A stretch of DNA of 53,366 nt from D37C17 sp964551815 (GCA_964551815.1 CAZKEL010000007.1:1-53366); one strand, 5' to 3'; shown: positions 18,701-26,007, counted from the first letter of the stretch. A program made the numbers and translations. The notes: generated from the sequence alone by a model not told the origin.

Positions 18701-20100
18701 ATTCTGAATCTGAAGGGATGGATCTTGTTTTCATGACCGTTTACAGCGATATAGCCTCTGGTGATAATGTGAGTTTTAGAATATGGGACAGTGATGGTTG
18801 CAGAGAATTATGGGGAATTGACCAGAGTTATGTTTTCAACAGTGGAGCATCCATAGGCGCATTTGATTCACCCGTTACTCTGAATGCAAGTGGTGCAACG
18901 GCGCAGCATATCCCATTAAATGCCGGCTGGACCTGGACTTCTCTGAATCTGAACCATGAAGATATGTCAGTGGCAACTTCCATGGAATATATTTCTCCGT
19001 CCGCAGGTGATCTGGTTGTCTCTCAAAATGGTCTCTTTGCTGATTATTCTGAAGAGTTTGCAAGTTGGGGAGGCTCTCTAACCGAATTAAATAATCAATC
19101 AATGTACCAGGTGCAGCTTACCGAATCTGGTCAAATGACCTTTGTGGGGTTTGAAGTCCAACCGGATACCAATCTCATTGATTATACTTCTGGCTGGAAT
19201 TGGGTTGCCTACTCGCCACAAGTGATTTTAGAGACGAACCAGGCATTACAGTTTTTATCGCCTGATGTCTATGATATTGTGAAAAGTCAGTATGGATTTG
19301 CCCAGTACACGGGAGAAATCATGGGTTGGATTGGAAACTTGAGCCACTTTTACCCAGGACAGGGATATAAATTGAATATGGCAAATGAAGGTGAATTTAC
19401 CTATCCCACGGCTGATGATTTGCTTGGCCGTCTTCATGCAGAAAAATCTCCTGAAGAACCATCGTTATACATTCAATCTGGATTTAATCCTGCAAACTAT
19501 CAATATTCCATGTCAATCATAGCACACCTGGAAAATGAATTAATGCGGAACCATGACTTTGAAAGCCTGCAGATAAAAGCATTTGCAGGTACGGAGTTAA
19601 GAGGAGTAGCACAGGTAAAACTGTATCCGGAATTAGAAAAAGGATTGATATTCCTGCCAGTGTTTGCAAACCAGATCATGGGTGAAAAAATCAATTTCCA
19701 TGTTGAGTCCATTGAAATGGATAAAGTCCTTGGCATAGAGATAGAGACTGAATTTGCTGCTGATGCAATTGTAGGTAGTTTTGATTATCCGATTACCATG
19801 AAAGCCATTCCGGAAATACCTGAATCGTTTTTCCTTTCTCAAAACTTTCCAAATCCCTTTAATCCGGTAACACAAATTAATTATCAATTGCCAGAGGATA
19901 GTTTTGTAGATCTGAAAATATACAATGTGAGAGGGCAGGAAGTAGCAACCCTGGTATCTGGCATGGTAAACGCCGGATATCAATCGGTGATTTGGCAGGG
20001 GAAGGATAATCAGGGTGTCATTCAGCCTACCGGAATCTACTTTGTTAAAATGGATTCAGATCTCTATCAGAAAACCCGTAAAATAGTACTCTTGAAATAG
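12748..20100 (+). CDS. Giant secreted LamG / calcium-repeat adhesin with C-terminal type IX-like sorting domain
   Basis: 2450 aa with a signal peptide (MKNFLIALLVIIFLAAGLAQ). Residues about 245-445 form a LamG/concanavalin-like domain ('DEVRIWNVAR'). Residues about 590-795 hold acidic repeats of the form EFxDxNxNGxYDxGEPF, likely calcium-binding. Near 1720-1830 there is a bacterial Ig-like domain ('VTFNEALD'). Residues about 1934-2046 and 2240-2355 are two copies of a domain that also forms most of the next protein. Between them are two copies of a GWxWxS...LSPxxxDxVxSQxGFAxY module. Residues 2360-2450 contain NFPNPFNPVTQINYQLP, a FlgD-like sorting domain that directs FCB proteins to the type IX system. 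It is followed 10 bp later by the dockerin gene. It is probably a surface adhesin; the ligand is unknown. Confidence 0.85.
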   Translation: MKNFLIALLVIIFLAAGLAQEVKSVSNHIDLRGGGGQVYNSDSSMTATIVAGLPLAGNTASANYSAQLGFYSFYLQEPDAPVVHASKASYPNKVEITWKQDVLSPPSYNRANFSGDADLITGAQAYFDYSETGNNAGNNNAGNDIYWLYKDGQQLGVYGFIDETSQFAATHEGAAPDFEVTPGTFYNYQVKSKNSFGINPENAFSELGEDIGFITPNGTVNGLVKTPTNNPVPGIKVKISPNLGKSLKFDNQIQSFAQIQDNPSLKPQNSLTLELWFKSNSNSGNLIAKSDGNSGQYMLEIEDNKVKATVYGSDNSAQSLMSAQSITPGDWNYTALVFSGAESTLSLFLNDEEGVETLCNFNELSAGNFANDDLYLGSQQGESGFFSGRMDEVRIWNVARTELEISSFWDISISGDEPGLVAYYQFNEGSGTKSYNRSASFDFWVDFEDGGAVWSDYNAPAANAGITDNYGNYSISGIYYGDGTSFNIIPEGEHHEFSPVQRTVTLNANNTVVDEVDFTDIAVLNVTGDAYFKGTSCPIVGASVLHGTDSTGWTYLNPPVYTDENGRFSIEYSPMSSDNIKLAMGLEVTESYTDENQNGIYDPPIPYSDINNNLQCDADELFIDLNGNNVQDVVGDGEYNDENGSGSYEAPEDFNDVNSNGTWDDAEFYYDINNNGQFNEGEPFEDLPTSPVYNNTYDEGEEFTDTNENGNYDEGEPFTDKPSGFEPNGEYDYAEPFTDGNSNGLYDSNDTFTDSNGNGVYDAPEPTTGLYCFAGEEFNDWNDDGIRTVAEYEFKNNYFNKYTYAVNEISEPILIPGEFEVDLSYRVSGKVTGGTCDANIGESVINILSLNDCLEDQQVETQDGEYSVDLLPLPYHISVSRDGENLDPAISSYFTQQYGTIPIDLSQNITLDFNYRSPIEISIDNNFPVWEECESNEPYHYLEKNTPHHVSINVQERYYGDDSCPADSGSILVYDDIRDQFNNPVEINYKNGSANYFTKGGNPNISGGGDKPYQKQLYLIAENEIQQTTTISEWVYVLGNKLNPSEFMSATPEFPVVILRDPPGDNSSSYLTQGETYCSSFSFGVGVAGEHNVFKEVSLAPDFEWSTFGVTSEFDATAEVGSSLTMGLSTEFGYETSLCVETSETYATEKDGDVFVGASLAMIYGITDVVTIGTPSGDSNEENSCIPYKYNDIFMHPSGINSTYIFSQGHIMREVLPELEEIANNETVDEEVREEALDSIEMWNIVLNHNEVLKMMGIPIETGLAFEDEPDANFQFASGASYEYSTTTTTTSSISFAVDMFINAEVYGQVGLEFNGVGVVGGFSTSIEVSTGFSTTSESSNDKTVGVFFSDDDPGDEFFTSIKMDPVFGTLIFDTQGGKSSCPFEYGTSPVHGVQLSINPPNQINLLPGEDAFFDFQVDNISNTQDDGWYYFDIDPLTNPNSLSFINGLPGGHFLLPYGESANFTVTTRKNDVAYDYNNIKFEAFPMCELELLESGVADNYNLSYADDLYNLFDDAFLSVSWAEPCTDVSFIEDTDLHDNWFINQYDSTFNVNFAVLTAQQDHFNKVKFQYRMTAETQDRGDGENKEVQELFSNKGKGKLNAADAADLRGEENKPGMIPAGKNRDQNSAKEPWETVTHSTFNRDDGGESRESWIDAFEVTKEDLNENGTFAGLWDVSNADLLPDGQYEFRLVSSCLEGNLLNENNQPFQGVIDREAPTIFGELEPVDGVLNANDQASVTFNEALDCNALNNSNFRLYDISTGDERNFDFSCSNQTIIVEPADHNSQIENHSLKLTLTGIKDFAGNNSVANPGADENDHYSAEWEFFVNRNPVAWSQTNYETVSYIGEGASFTMNLNNIGAAAQFFEFGNDYSIPEWLTVTPQYGDINPGGTVEITGTISENLNYGEYSETLYAECLEGDEPLNITTMAMCRPPEWNVNAPEFEHSMTIIGQLSVEGELSLDNYDMVAAIIDNEVRGVGYPQYFQYSESEGMDLVFMTVYSDIASGDNVSFRIWDSDGCRELWGIDQSYVFNSGASIGAFDSPVTLNASGATAQHIPLNAGWTWTSLNLNHEDMSVATSMEYISPSAGDLVVSQNGLFADYSEEFASWGGSLTELNNQSMYQVQLTESGQMTFVGFEVQPDTNLIDYTSGWNWVAYSPQVILETNQALQFLSPDVYDIVKSQYGFAQYTGEIMGWIGNLSHFYPGQGYKLNMANEGEFTYPTADDLLGRLHAEKSPEEPSLYIQSGFNPANYQYSMSIIAHLENELMRNHDFESLQIKAFAGTELRGVAQVKLYPELEKGLIFLPVFANQIMGEKINFHVESIEMDKVLGIEIETEFAADAIVGSFDYPITMKAIPEIPESFFLSQNFPNPFNPVTQINYQLPEDSFVDLKIYNVRGQEVATLVSGMVNAGYQSVIWQGKDNQGVIQPTGIYFVKMDSDLYQKTRKIVLLK

Positions 20101-20110
20101 GAGATTAAAA

Positions 20111-20746
20111 ATGAAAAAATTATATAGGAAAATATTTTTATTATTACTTCTACCAGTAATTTTGAGTGTTGGGTTTTCACAATTACCTGACAGCTGGGAG
20201 GTAAATCCGGCAGAGTTTGAGTTTTTCATGCCCATAATTTCTGTAATTGAAATTAATGAGATACTTTCTGAATCCGATAATTATATTTTAGGTGCTTTTA
20301 CTAATGGTGAATGCAGAGGTGTTGCACAGCCTATATATATCTTTAATCAATGGATATATTATCTGATGGTCTATGGTGACACCAATAATGAAACGCTGGA
20401 GTTCAAGGTATATAATACTACCACTGAGGTTGTGTCAATTGTGAATGAAACCCTCACCTTCCAGGCAGGAGTTGCAGTGGGCATGACAGATGCTCCCATA
20501 GTATTACATGCTCAGGACGGCGATTTAATTTTTCCTGCAGTCTGTCCCACTTTTGAGTATGATGCAGGAGATGTGAATCAAGATAATAGCGTTGATGTTT
20601 TGGACATTGTAAAAATTATTTTCATCATTTTGGAACTTATTGAATTTGATGATTTGGCCCTCTGTACTTCAGACTACAATCAAGATGGCGAAGTGAATAT
20701 ACAGGATGTAATATTGATCGCCAACCAAATAGTAGATTCCTACTAA
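20111..20746 (+). CDS. Small secreted protein: adhesin-type module plus dockerin-like pair
   Basis: 211 aa. Signal peptide MKKLYRKIFLLLLLPVILSV. Residues about 28-140 (SWEVNPAEFEFFMPII ... ECRGVAQPI ... DAPIVLHA) are clearly related to two domains of the upstream 2450-aa protein (EWNVNAPEFEHSMTII ... EVRGVGYPQ ... DSPVTLNA). Residues about 150-211 are a dockerin-like EF-hand pair (GDVNQDNSVDVLDIV and SDYNQDGEVNIQDVI). A ribosome-binding site GGAG is 8 bp before the start, and the gene sits 10 bp behind the giant gene, so both are almost certainly one transcript. It may be an accessory partner of the giant protein. Its specific role is not recognised. Confidence 0.75.
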   Translation: MKKLYRKIFLLLLLPVILSVGFSQLPDSWEVNPAEFEFFMPIISVIEINEILSESDNYILGAFTNGECRGVAQPIYIFNQWIYYLMVYGDTNNETLEFKVYNTTTEVVSIVNETLTFQAGVAVGMTDAPIVLHAQDGDLIFPAVCPTFEYDAGDVNQDNSVDVLDIVKIIFIILELIEFDDLALCTSDYNQDGEVNIQDVILIANQIVDSY

Positions 20747-20783
20747 GATCAAATGTATAGTCATTTAATAGTCTGATCTATTT

Positions 20784-20828
20784 GACTTTCCGGGTGCTCC
20801 TTTTGGTTGTACCGGCATCCGGGAAGTC
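20784..20828 (+). terminator. Strong stem-loop after the adhesin-dockerin operon
   Basis: GACTTTCCGGGTGC (20784-20797) pairs with GCATCCGGGAAGTC (20815-20828) over 14 bp with two G-U pairs and a 17-nt loop. No T-run follows, so it may stabilise or process the 3' end rather than act as a simple intrinsic terminator. Confidence 0.5.
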
Positions 20829-20884
20829 GCCTCCTCAGATTTTTGAAATCACCTGCCAAAAAAGCTGATCCATAACAGGGATTT

Positions 20885-20926
20885 GTCATTGGTCAGTAGT
20901 CAATGGTCAATGGTCAATAGTCAATG
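20885..20926. repeat. Six tandem heptamers (GTCAATG-type)
   Basis: Units read GTCATTG, GTCAGTA, GTCAATG, GTCAATG, GTCAATA, GTCAATG. Three similar heptamers occur at about 3671-3691. The function is unknown; slippage-prone copy number is likely. Confidence 0.75.
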
Positions 20927-21094
20927 GTTGTAAAATGTAAAATCAATACATAGGTAACAGATTAGCTTCAGAACATTATTATTACCCTTTGCCACCGTCT
21001 CCCAACAATTGTAATATTTTGTAACGAATAATACTTTTAATGTTCTAATTTAATTGTTGTAATTTTCTGTTTCTATGGTTTGGAGGAAAATTTT

Positions 21095-22843
21095 ATGATT
21101 TTTAGAATTTTAATATTAACTGTTTTGCTGCTGAATACTCAGTTATCTGCTGACGAATTTCACCAGGGACCCTACGGCACAGGGTATTTTGATATTGCAG
21201 GACCCTTCACCCTTATAGACTTAAATCTGGATCTGGGTGATGTAAACAGTGATAATACAGTAAATATATTAGATATTATCGCCACCGTGAATCATGTACT
21301 TGGATTCGAAATTTTTGATGCCTCACAATTAGCACAAGCAGACATGAATTATGATGGCTCTGTGGATATTTTAGATATTGTGGGTCTGGCAAATATGGTT
21401 TTAAGTCCTGAGCCTTCCGGTTGGAACTTTCAGACACAATGGAATGGTGAAGACACCTATATTTTTATCACCGTTGGTCCTGCCAGTAGTACCGCCCTTT
21501 GGAATGCCAGTGATCGTTACACCCTGTTGAACAATTCCCCGGACAATGTGCATTATTTTTTCCTCTCTAACCGCAGTACCTATTTTGATGATGTGCGAAT
21601 CAAAAAAGGAGAATTTGACCAAACGCTTAATAGTTTTTCAGAGGAAGAACAAGCACACTGGAAAAGACACCTCCATTTTGTTCCGGATAAATGTGACAGT
21701 CATGCTGCAGATTTCGTAGATGCAGTCTGTGGTATAAGAGCCAGATCTATAGATCGGTTTCAACGCTGGCGTGAAGTAGGTTATTTAGGTAATCCTGCCA
21801 ATTTCAGCGGTACCTATCTCAGTTATCTGGCACATGAGGCCATCTATTTCAATTATGAATACAGTGCTTTAACTAATGATCCTGACACCTACGATGAAAT
21901 CACCGTTTTTGAGGGGGAACATTATACAGGCGGGTGGGCGTCATCTATATATAAACAGGTAGAATTACCCTCAGATACGGAACTACAAAGCTATAAAGGA
22001 TTGAGCGTAGAATTACTGCGTGGATGCCCTGACAGTAATGGAAATTATTCAGATGCAGGCTGTGATGACTATGACCGAATTGCTCATTTGTATTCCTGCG
22101 AGACAGATAGCTCAGGATGTAGAGAAATTGCCCGCTGGATTACTCCTTTCGACCGACAGCCGCACCATCTGACGGATATATCTCCCTTAATCTCCCATCT
22201 GAAACCGGGAGGTACCAGTGTGTTGAGATTTCAGGAATCAGGGTGGCCGAACAGTAAACTTACTATGCGTCTGAGATTTCATAAATATGGTGCAACTGAG
22301 GATCCGGGTCCGTCGCCCATGTATAATGAAAATGCCTGGAATGGAACAGTACAGTTTAATCCACAATATGCTGACAATCGTCCACCGGTTATTTTCACAC
22401 CCCCCTCAGGAACAGAAAGAGTAGAATTTGTTACCTATATCACGGGTCATGGATGGGGTTCTGCAGGTTGTTATAATTGCGCAGAATTCTGCAATTCACG
22501 ACATATTTTTACAGTGAACGGCGGAACCTATGAATTCCAGAAAGATCACCCCGAAGCAGGAGACAATAATTACTGCATGGAACTGGGAACTATCCTACAG
22601 GGAGTAGTCCCGAACCAGTATGGAACCTGGGGCTACGGCAGAGCAGGCTGGTGCCCAGGTATGGATGTGGCTCCCTTTGTTACTGATATTACGGACTTTG
22701 TTTCAATAGGGGAAGAAAATGTGATCCAATATGATGCCTGCAGGGTGGTAGGCAGCAGCTGTGTAACAGCGCCAACCTGTCAGGGGGACGGGTATTGTCC
22801 TGAGATAGCCATGTCATCTTACCTCATTTATTATACCGAGTAG
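21095..22843 (+). CDS. Secreted PNGase F-like peptide N-glycosidase with N-terminal dockerin-like pair
   Basis: 582 aa from the ATG at 21095, chosen because GGAGG lies 8 bp upstream and a signal peptide follows (MIFRILILTVLLLNTQLSA); a TTG at 21080 is less likely. Residues about 45-105 are two dockerin-like EF-hands (GDVNSDNTVNILDII, ADMNYDGSVDILDIV). From about residue 180 the sequence resembles PNGase F: the C-terminal domain contains TGHGWG...NCAEFCNSRHIFTVNG, the hallmark region of the family. The family hydrolyses the bond between Asn and N-linked glycans on glycoproteins. Many Cys residues suggest disulfides. There is no NPFNP sorting domain. Fusion to a dockerin-like pair is unusual. 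Activity is inferred, not shown. Confidence 0.82.
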   Translation: MIFRILILTVLLLNTQLSADEFHQGPYGTGYFDIAGPFTLIDLNLDLGDVNSDNTVNILDIIATVNHVLGFEIFDASQLAQADMNYDGSVDILDIVGLANMVLSPEPSGWNFQTQWNGEDTYIFITVGPASSTALWNASDRYTLLNNSPDNVHYFFLSNRSTYFDDVRIKKGEFDQTLNSFSEEEQAHWKRHLHFVPDKCDSHAADFVDAVCGIRARSIDRFQRWREVGYLGNPANFSGTYLSYLAHEAIYFNYEYSALTNDPDTYDEITVFEGEHYTGGWASSIYKQVELPSDTELQSYKGLSVELLRGCPDSNGNYSDAGCDDYDRIAHLYSCETDSSGCREIARWITPFDRQPHHLTDISPLISHLKPGGTSVLRFQESGWPNSKLTMRLRFHKYGATEDPGPSPMYNENAWNGTVQFNPQYADNRPPVIFTPPSGTERVEFVTYITGHGWGSAGCYNCAEFCNSRHIFTVNGGTYEFQKDHPEAGDNNYCMELGTILQGVVPNQYGTWGYGRAGWCPGMDVAPFVTDITDFVSIGEENVIQYDACRVVGSSCVTAPTCQGDGYCPEIAMSSYLIYYTE

Positions 22844-22944
22844 AGTTCTTAGTACTTAAATTCCCCAGATTAAAAAATACGATTCCCTCTTTCAATCTGC
22901 AGGGTCATAAATTTGCTGCCCTGAAAACCTTACAAAAGATAGTA

Positions 22945-23262
22945 TTGTGCAGTTGTATTACGCTTCAATTCTCCTGTGGTGAAAAGCAGGAAATTTCCAT
23001 TGATGAGACCATTCAATTTGAAGGGAAAATGTACCTTTTAAAAGAAGATAAACCATTTTCCGGTATCATCTATGATTTGTACGAAAATGGACAAAGGGAA
23101 TATGAGGGACAGTATGAAGATGGTAAGCCAAACGGTCCATTAACTTATTATTATAACAATGGCAGGATAAAACGCACAGGTAAGGTGAAAAATGGTACAC
23201 CGATTGGAGTTTGGACTTATTATACTCCTGAAGGCACTATCGAAAAAACAATTCAATATTGA
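22945..23262 (+). CDS. Small MORN-repeat (YwqK-like) lipoprotein
   Basis: About 105 aa. Three MORN/YwqK-type repeats are visible: 'FSGIIYDLYENGQREYEGQY', 'DGKPNGPLTYYYNNGRIKRTG' and 'NGTPIGVWTYYTPEGTIEKT'. The start is uncertain: TTG at 22945 gives a very short leader, while upstream in-frame codons (for example CTG at 22921) would give KTLQKIVLCSCITLQFSC, a plausible lipobox ending at Cys. Its stop overlaps the next start (TGATG), so it is coupled to the small membrane protein genes that precede the bc-complex operon. Function unknown. Confidence 0.65.
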   Translation: MCSCITLQFSCGEKQEISIDETIQFEGKMYLLKEDKPFSGIIYDLYENGQREYEGQYEDGKPNGPLTYYYNNGRIKRTGKVKNGTPIGVWTYYTPEGTIEKTIQY

Positions 23263-23366
23263 TGACAGAAACGAACACTTACCGTACCGCCTTTAAATGG
23301 ATTTCTATGATCATTTGCACTCTTCTCATGGGTCTTTACCTATGGTTAGTGTTGGAGGTTTTTTAA
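23262..23366 (+). CDS. Small single-span membrane protein (34 aa)
   Basis: ATG at 23262 overlaps the previous stop (TGATG). The 34-residue product has a basic, polar N-terminus (MTETNTYRTAFKW) and one hydrophobic helix (ISMIICTLLMGLYLWLVLEV). It is the first of three tightly packed tiny membrane proteins whose stop and start codons abut. Not recognised; a role as a small subunit or assembly factor of the adjacent respiratory complex is only a guess. Confidence 0.6.
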   Translation: MTETNTYRTAFKWISMIICTLLMGLYLWLVLEVF

Positions 23367-23522
23367 TTGGAAACGGTTTTTGAATGGCTCACCTTTGAAT
23401 GGCTTATGACCAATTTAGAATGGGTTGTAGGAGGCATGCTGCTAAGTTTGCTCATTCTTTTATTTTTTCCCCTGCTGCTTACACTGGAGTTTCGTAAACT
23501 GAGTAAGAAGGAAGATAAATAA
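23367..23522 (+). CDS. Small single-span membrane protein with TTG start (51 aa)
   Basis: It starts at TTG 23367 immediately after the TAA of the previous gene (TAATTGG). TTGGAGG lies 8-10 bp upstream inside the previous gene, a good ribosome-binding site. The product is acidic/aromatic at the N-terminus (METVFEWLTFEWLMTNLEW), then has a strong transmembrane helix (VVGGMLLSLLILLFFPLLL) and a basic tail (EFRKLSKKEDK). It is not recognised. The arrangement implies translational coupling. Confidence 0.6.
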   Translation: METVFEWLTFEWLMTNLEWVVGGMLLSLLILLFFPLLLTLEFRKLSKKEDK

Positions 23523-23681
23523 TTGGAGTCCCTATATACCCTGTTTGGTATTTGTGGATTTGTGTTCATTCTCTTTGCCTTAAATGAAGTAGTGAAATTA
23601 AAAAAAGAAGTTCAGCGTCTTAGGGGAATTACGGAGCACCTATTGAAGGTGACCGGCAAAGATAAAGCAGACGCTCCATAA
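23523..23681 (+). CDS. Small membrane protein with TTG start and short coiled tail (52 aa)
   Basis: It starts at TTG 23523, again directly after the preceding TAA (TAATTGG), with AAGGAAG about 8 bp upstream. One N-terminal helix (LYTLFGICGFVFILFAL) is followed by a charged, helical tail (NEVVKLKKEVQRLRGITEHLLKV shortened here to its core VVKLKKEVQRLRG). It has no recognisable family. It ends 100 bp before the HEAT-repeat gene, where a separate promoter could lie. Confidence 0.58.
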   Translation: MESLYTLFGICGFVFILFALNEVVKLKKEVQRLRGITEHLLKVTGKDKADAP

Positions 23682-23781
23682 TTTCTATAAAATCTCATAA
23701 ATAACCCTTTTTCCCATATTTTAAAATACCTGTAAATTAGAGGCTAACATTCTTGGGAGAATTTTACCTTTATCAACAATA

Positions 23782-24657
23782 ATGGCTGATTCACCGCCAC
23801 AAAAACGGGAGAATAGCAGCAAGGTCTATACCTTGTATTATGCCTTTTTCCTCATTCCCCTCATGATTACCATTTTTGGTGTCATGTTCTTTTTTATGTT
23901 CAAGGTGCTCACCTATGAAACAAATTCTCCTATGGACTATTTAACGGATGTTCAATATGGTGCAGCTACCAAACGCTGGCAAGCTGCCTATGAACTATCC
24001 AAACTTTTAGCTCACCCTGATCTGGTACCTCTTGATGATGGATTTCATCAAAAAATGATTTCTGTTTATGAGCATTCCATCCATGATGACCCTACTGTGC
24101 GTATGTACCTTGCATTAGCTATGGGAAGAACCAACCAAAAGGTATATGGAGAATCTTTGTTATCCGGATTGGAAGACAAGGACAAAGGCAGCAGAGTGGC
24201 TGCCATTAAAGCACTGGGTAATCTCCCTTATATGCCTGCGCAGAATGCCATTATTGAATTTACTCATGCTGCTAATTCCAAGGAAGAACGACTTGCAGCA
24301 ACTATTGCCCTGGGTAATATGAATAACCCCGCTGTAATTCCCGTATTACAAAAATTACTGGATGATGAAGAAGCCAATATAAGATGGGATGCTGCCATTG
24401 CCCTGGCCAAACTTGGCGATGATGCAGGAGTTCCTGTAATAGCCAATTTATTAGACCGATCCTATTTTAACAATTTCACAGAAGTGGATAGCGAAGAGGA
24501 AGTGCAGGCAATATTGGTAGCTATTAAAGCGACATCAATAATTCCTTCTGAAAAATTCATTACTAACCTCACCAGGTTAGCCACTTTTGATCATAATATG
24601 CAAATCAGAGATTTAGCAATTAAAACATTAGACAAAACCTATAATAGGAAAATATAA
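23782..24657 (+). CDS. Membrane-anchored HEAT-repeat protein of the bc-complex operon
   Basis: 291 aa. A cytoplasmic start of about 15 residues precedes one transmembrane helix (about 17-45, LYYAFFLIPLMITIFGVMF). The rest is alpha-helical HEAT repeats ('DPTVRMYLALAMGRT', 'GSRVAAIKALGNLP', 'EERLAATIALGNMNNPAVIPVL', 'ANIRWDAAIALAKLGDDAGVPVI'). No catalytic residues are visible. It sits 3 bp before the Rieske gene, so it probably serves as a scaffold or assembly subunit of the complex. That function is inferred from position only. Confidence 0.8.
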   Translation: MADSPPQKRENSSKVYTLYYAFFLIPLMITIFGVMFFFMFKVLTYETNSPMDYLTDVQYGAATKRWQAAYELSKLLAHPDLVPLDDGFHQKMISVYEHSIHDDPTVRMYLALAMGRTNQKVYGESLLSGLEDKDKGSRVAAIKALGNLPYMPAQNAIIEFTHAANSKEERLAATIALGNMNNPAVIPVLQKLLDDEEANIRWDAAIALAKLGDDAGVPVIANLLDRSYFNNFTEVDSEEEVQAILVAIKATSIIPSEKFITNLTRLATFDHNMQIRDLAIKTLDKTYNRKI

Positions 24658-24660
24658 TTA

Positions 24661-25200
24661 ATGGCTGAAAGAAAAGTAATTCCCAAAGCGTCCATCGGTG
24701 AAAAAGCAGGTTCTGATTTGGACAGAAAAGGGTTTTTAAGCTGGCTCTCCATCGGGTGGTTAGCGTTTGTAGGTGCTACTGGTGGATTTTTCACCGTACT
24801 CATCCGATTTTTATTCCCCAATGTATTATTTGAACCGCCTCAATCCTTTAAAATAGGGTATCCAGATGACTTTACCATTGGTAAGGTGGATACCCGTTTT
24901 AAGAAAAAGCACGCAGTCTGGGTGGTGAGAGACGAAGAAGGTATCTACGCCCTCTCTACGGTTTGCACCCATTTGGGTTGCACACCAAACTGGTTAGAAG
25001 TTGAGCAGAAGTATAAATGCCCTTGTCACGGCAGTGGCTTTAGAAAAACGGGCATTCATTTTGAGGGCCCTGCTCCCCGTCCTTTGGAACGCCACGCTAT
25101 TTACCTGGCTGCAGATGGACAGATCATTGTTGATAAAACCAAATCTTTCAAATGGGAAAAAGGCGAATGGGAAATGTCAGATTCCTTCCTGAAAATTTAA
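24661..25200 (+). CDS. Rieske [2Fe-2S] iron-sulfur subunit of a bc-type complex
   Basis: 179 aa. An N-terminal transmembrane segment (about 24-48) anchors the protein, and the globular domain carries both cluster motifs, CTHLGC (about 102-107) and CPCHGSGF (about 120-127), giving the two Cys and two His ligands plus the disulfide Cys pair. It transfers electrons from quinol at the Qo site of cytochrome b to the cytochrome c subunit. The gene lies between the HEAT and cytochrome b genes in one operon. The gap to each neighbour is 3 and 12 bp. Confidence 0.95.
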   Translation: MAERKVIPKASIGEKAGSDLDRKGFLSWLSIGWLAFVGATGGFFTVLIRFLFPNVLFEPPQSFKIGYPDDFTIGKVDTRFKKKHAVWVVRDEEGIYALSTVCTHLGCTPNWLEVEQKYKCPCHGSGFRKTGIHFEGPAPRPLERHAIYLAADGQIIVDKTKSFKWEKGEWEMSDSFLKI

Positions 25201-25212
25201 CAGAACTATATC

Positions 25213-26007
25213 ATGGCTAAAGAAGAAAAAAAAGAATCACTATTACAACGACTTGGGGACTCCCAAGTATGGAAATCAATTATTCGTTCTGGTGTCCCGA
25301 GAAACCGCCGCCAGCGTATGTATGCAGTTTTAGGGAATGTATTTCTCCATCTGCATCCGGCACGCTTGCCGAAACACGCCGTGAAAATCGGATATACCTG
25401 GTGCATGGGAGGGCTGTCTTTCTTCCTGTTCGTGGTATTAACGATAACCGGCATACTGCTCATGTTTTATTATAGACCTACCGTTGAATATGCCTACACG
25501 GATATCATAGACCTGACTGAGCAGGTACCCTTGGGTATCATGCGGGAGCTGCACCGCTGGGGTGCTCATGCTATGGTTCTCACCGTATGGCTGCATATGC
25601 TGCGCGTGTTTATGACAGGCTCTTATAAACCACCGCGGGAATTTAACTGGGGGGTAGGTGTACTGCTTATGACGCTTACCATGTTCCTCAGTTTTACAGG
25701 ATACCTTCTTCCCTGGGATCAGCTTGCTATCTGGGCAGTAACTGTGGGAACTAATATGGCGAGAGCACACCCCTTTATCGGGCATGAGGGACCGGGAGCT
25801 TCATTGCTGGCAATTGGGGATATAAATCTCGTTCACATGGGATCTGATGTGCGCTTTGCTTTGTTAGGTGGCAGATTCGTGGGGGAAGCCACCCTGCTGA
25901 GATTCTATGTGCTGCATTGTATTGCGGTTCCCTTTATCGCTATGATATTTATGGCAGTGCATTTTTGGAGAATTAGAAAAGACGGCGGAATTTCCGGCCC
26001 CCTATAA
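25213..26007 (+). CDS. Cytochrome b, N-terminal (b6-like) subunit
   Basis: 264 aa with four transmembrane helices. The bis-His heme ligands are H114/H128 on one helix and H235/H250 on another. The 14- and 15-residue spacings match cytochrome b6 rather than mitochondrial-type cytochrome b (14 and 14). The conserved 'SFTGYLLPWDQLAIWA' motif of the Qo region is present. It catalyses membrane quinol oxidation with the C-terminal half encoded by the next gene. The cysteine that binds heme c(n) in b6f complexes was not recognised. Confidence 0.94.
   Translation: MAKEEKKESLLQRLGDSQVWKSIIRSGVPRNRRQRMYAVLGNVFLHLHPARLPKHAVKIGYTWCMGGLSFFLFVVLTITGILLMFYYRPTVEYAYTDIIDLTEQVPLGIMRELHRWGAHAMVLTVWLHMLRVFMTGSYKPPREFNWGVGVLLMTLTMFLSFTGYLLPWDQLAIWAVTVGTNMARAHPFIGHEGPGASLLAIGDINLVHMGSDVRFALLGGRFVGEATLLRFYVLHCIAVPFIAMIFMAVHFWRIRKDGGISGPL

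Larger units (their letters stand above)
20747..21094. other. Intergenic region with heptamer repeat and promoter of the PNGase-like gene
   Basis: No gene seen. After the stem-loop, 20885-20926 holds six tandem heptamers of the GTCAATG type. The last 90 bp are AT-rich and likely contain the promoter. GGAGG at 21082-21086 is the ribosome-binding site for the ATG at 21095. Confidence 0.55.

Noticed and set aside
2029..22843. Cellulosome
   Set aside because: Dockerin-like pairs are present but no cohesin, scaffoldin or cellulose-active enzyme was recognised.
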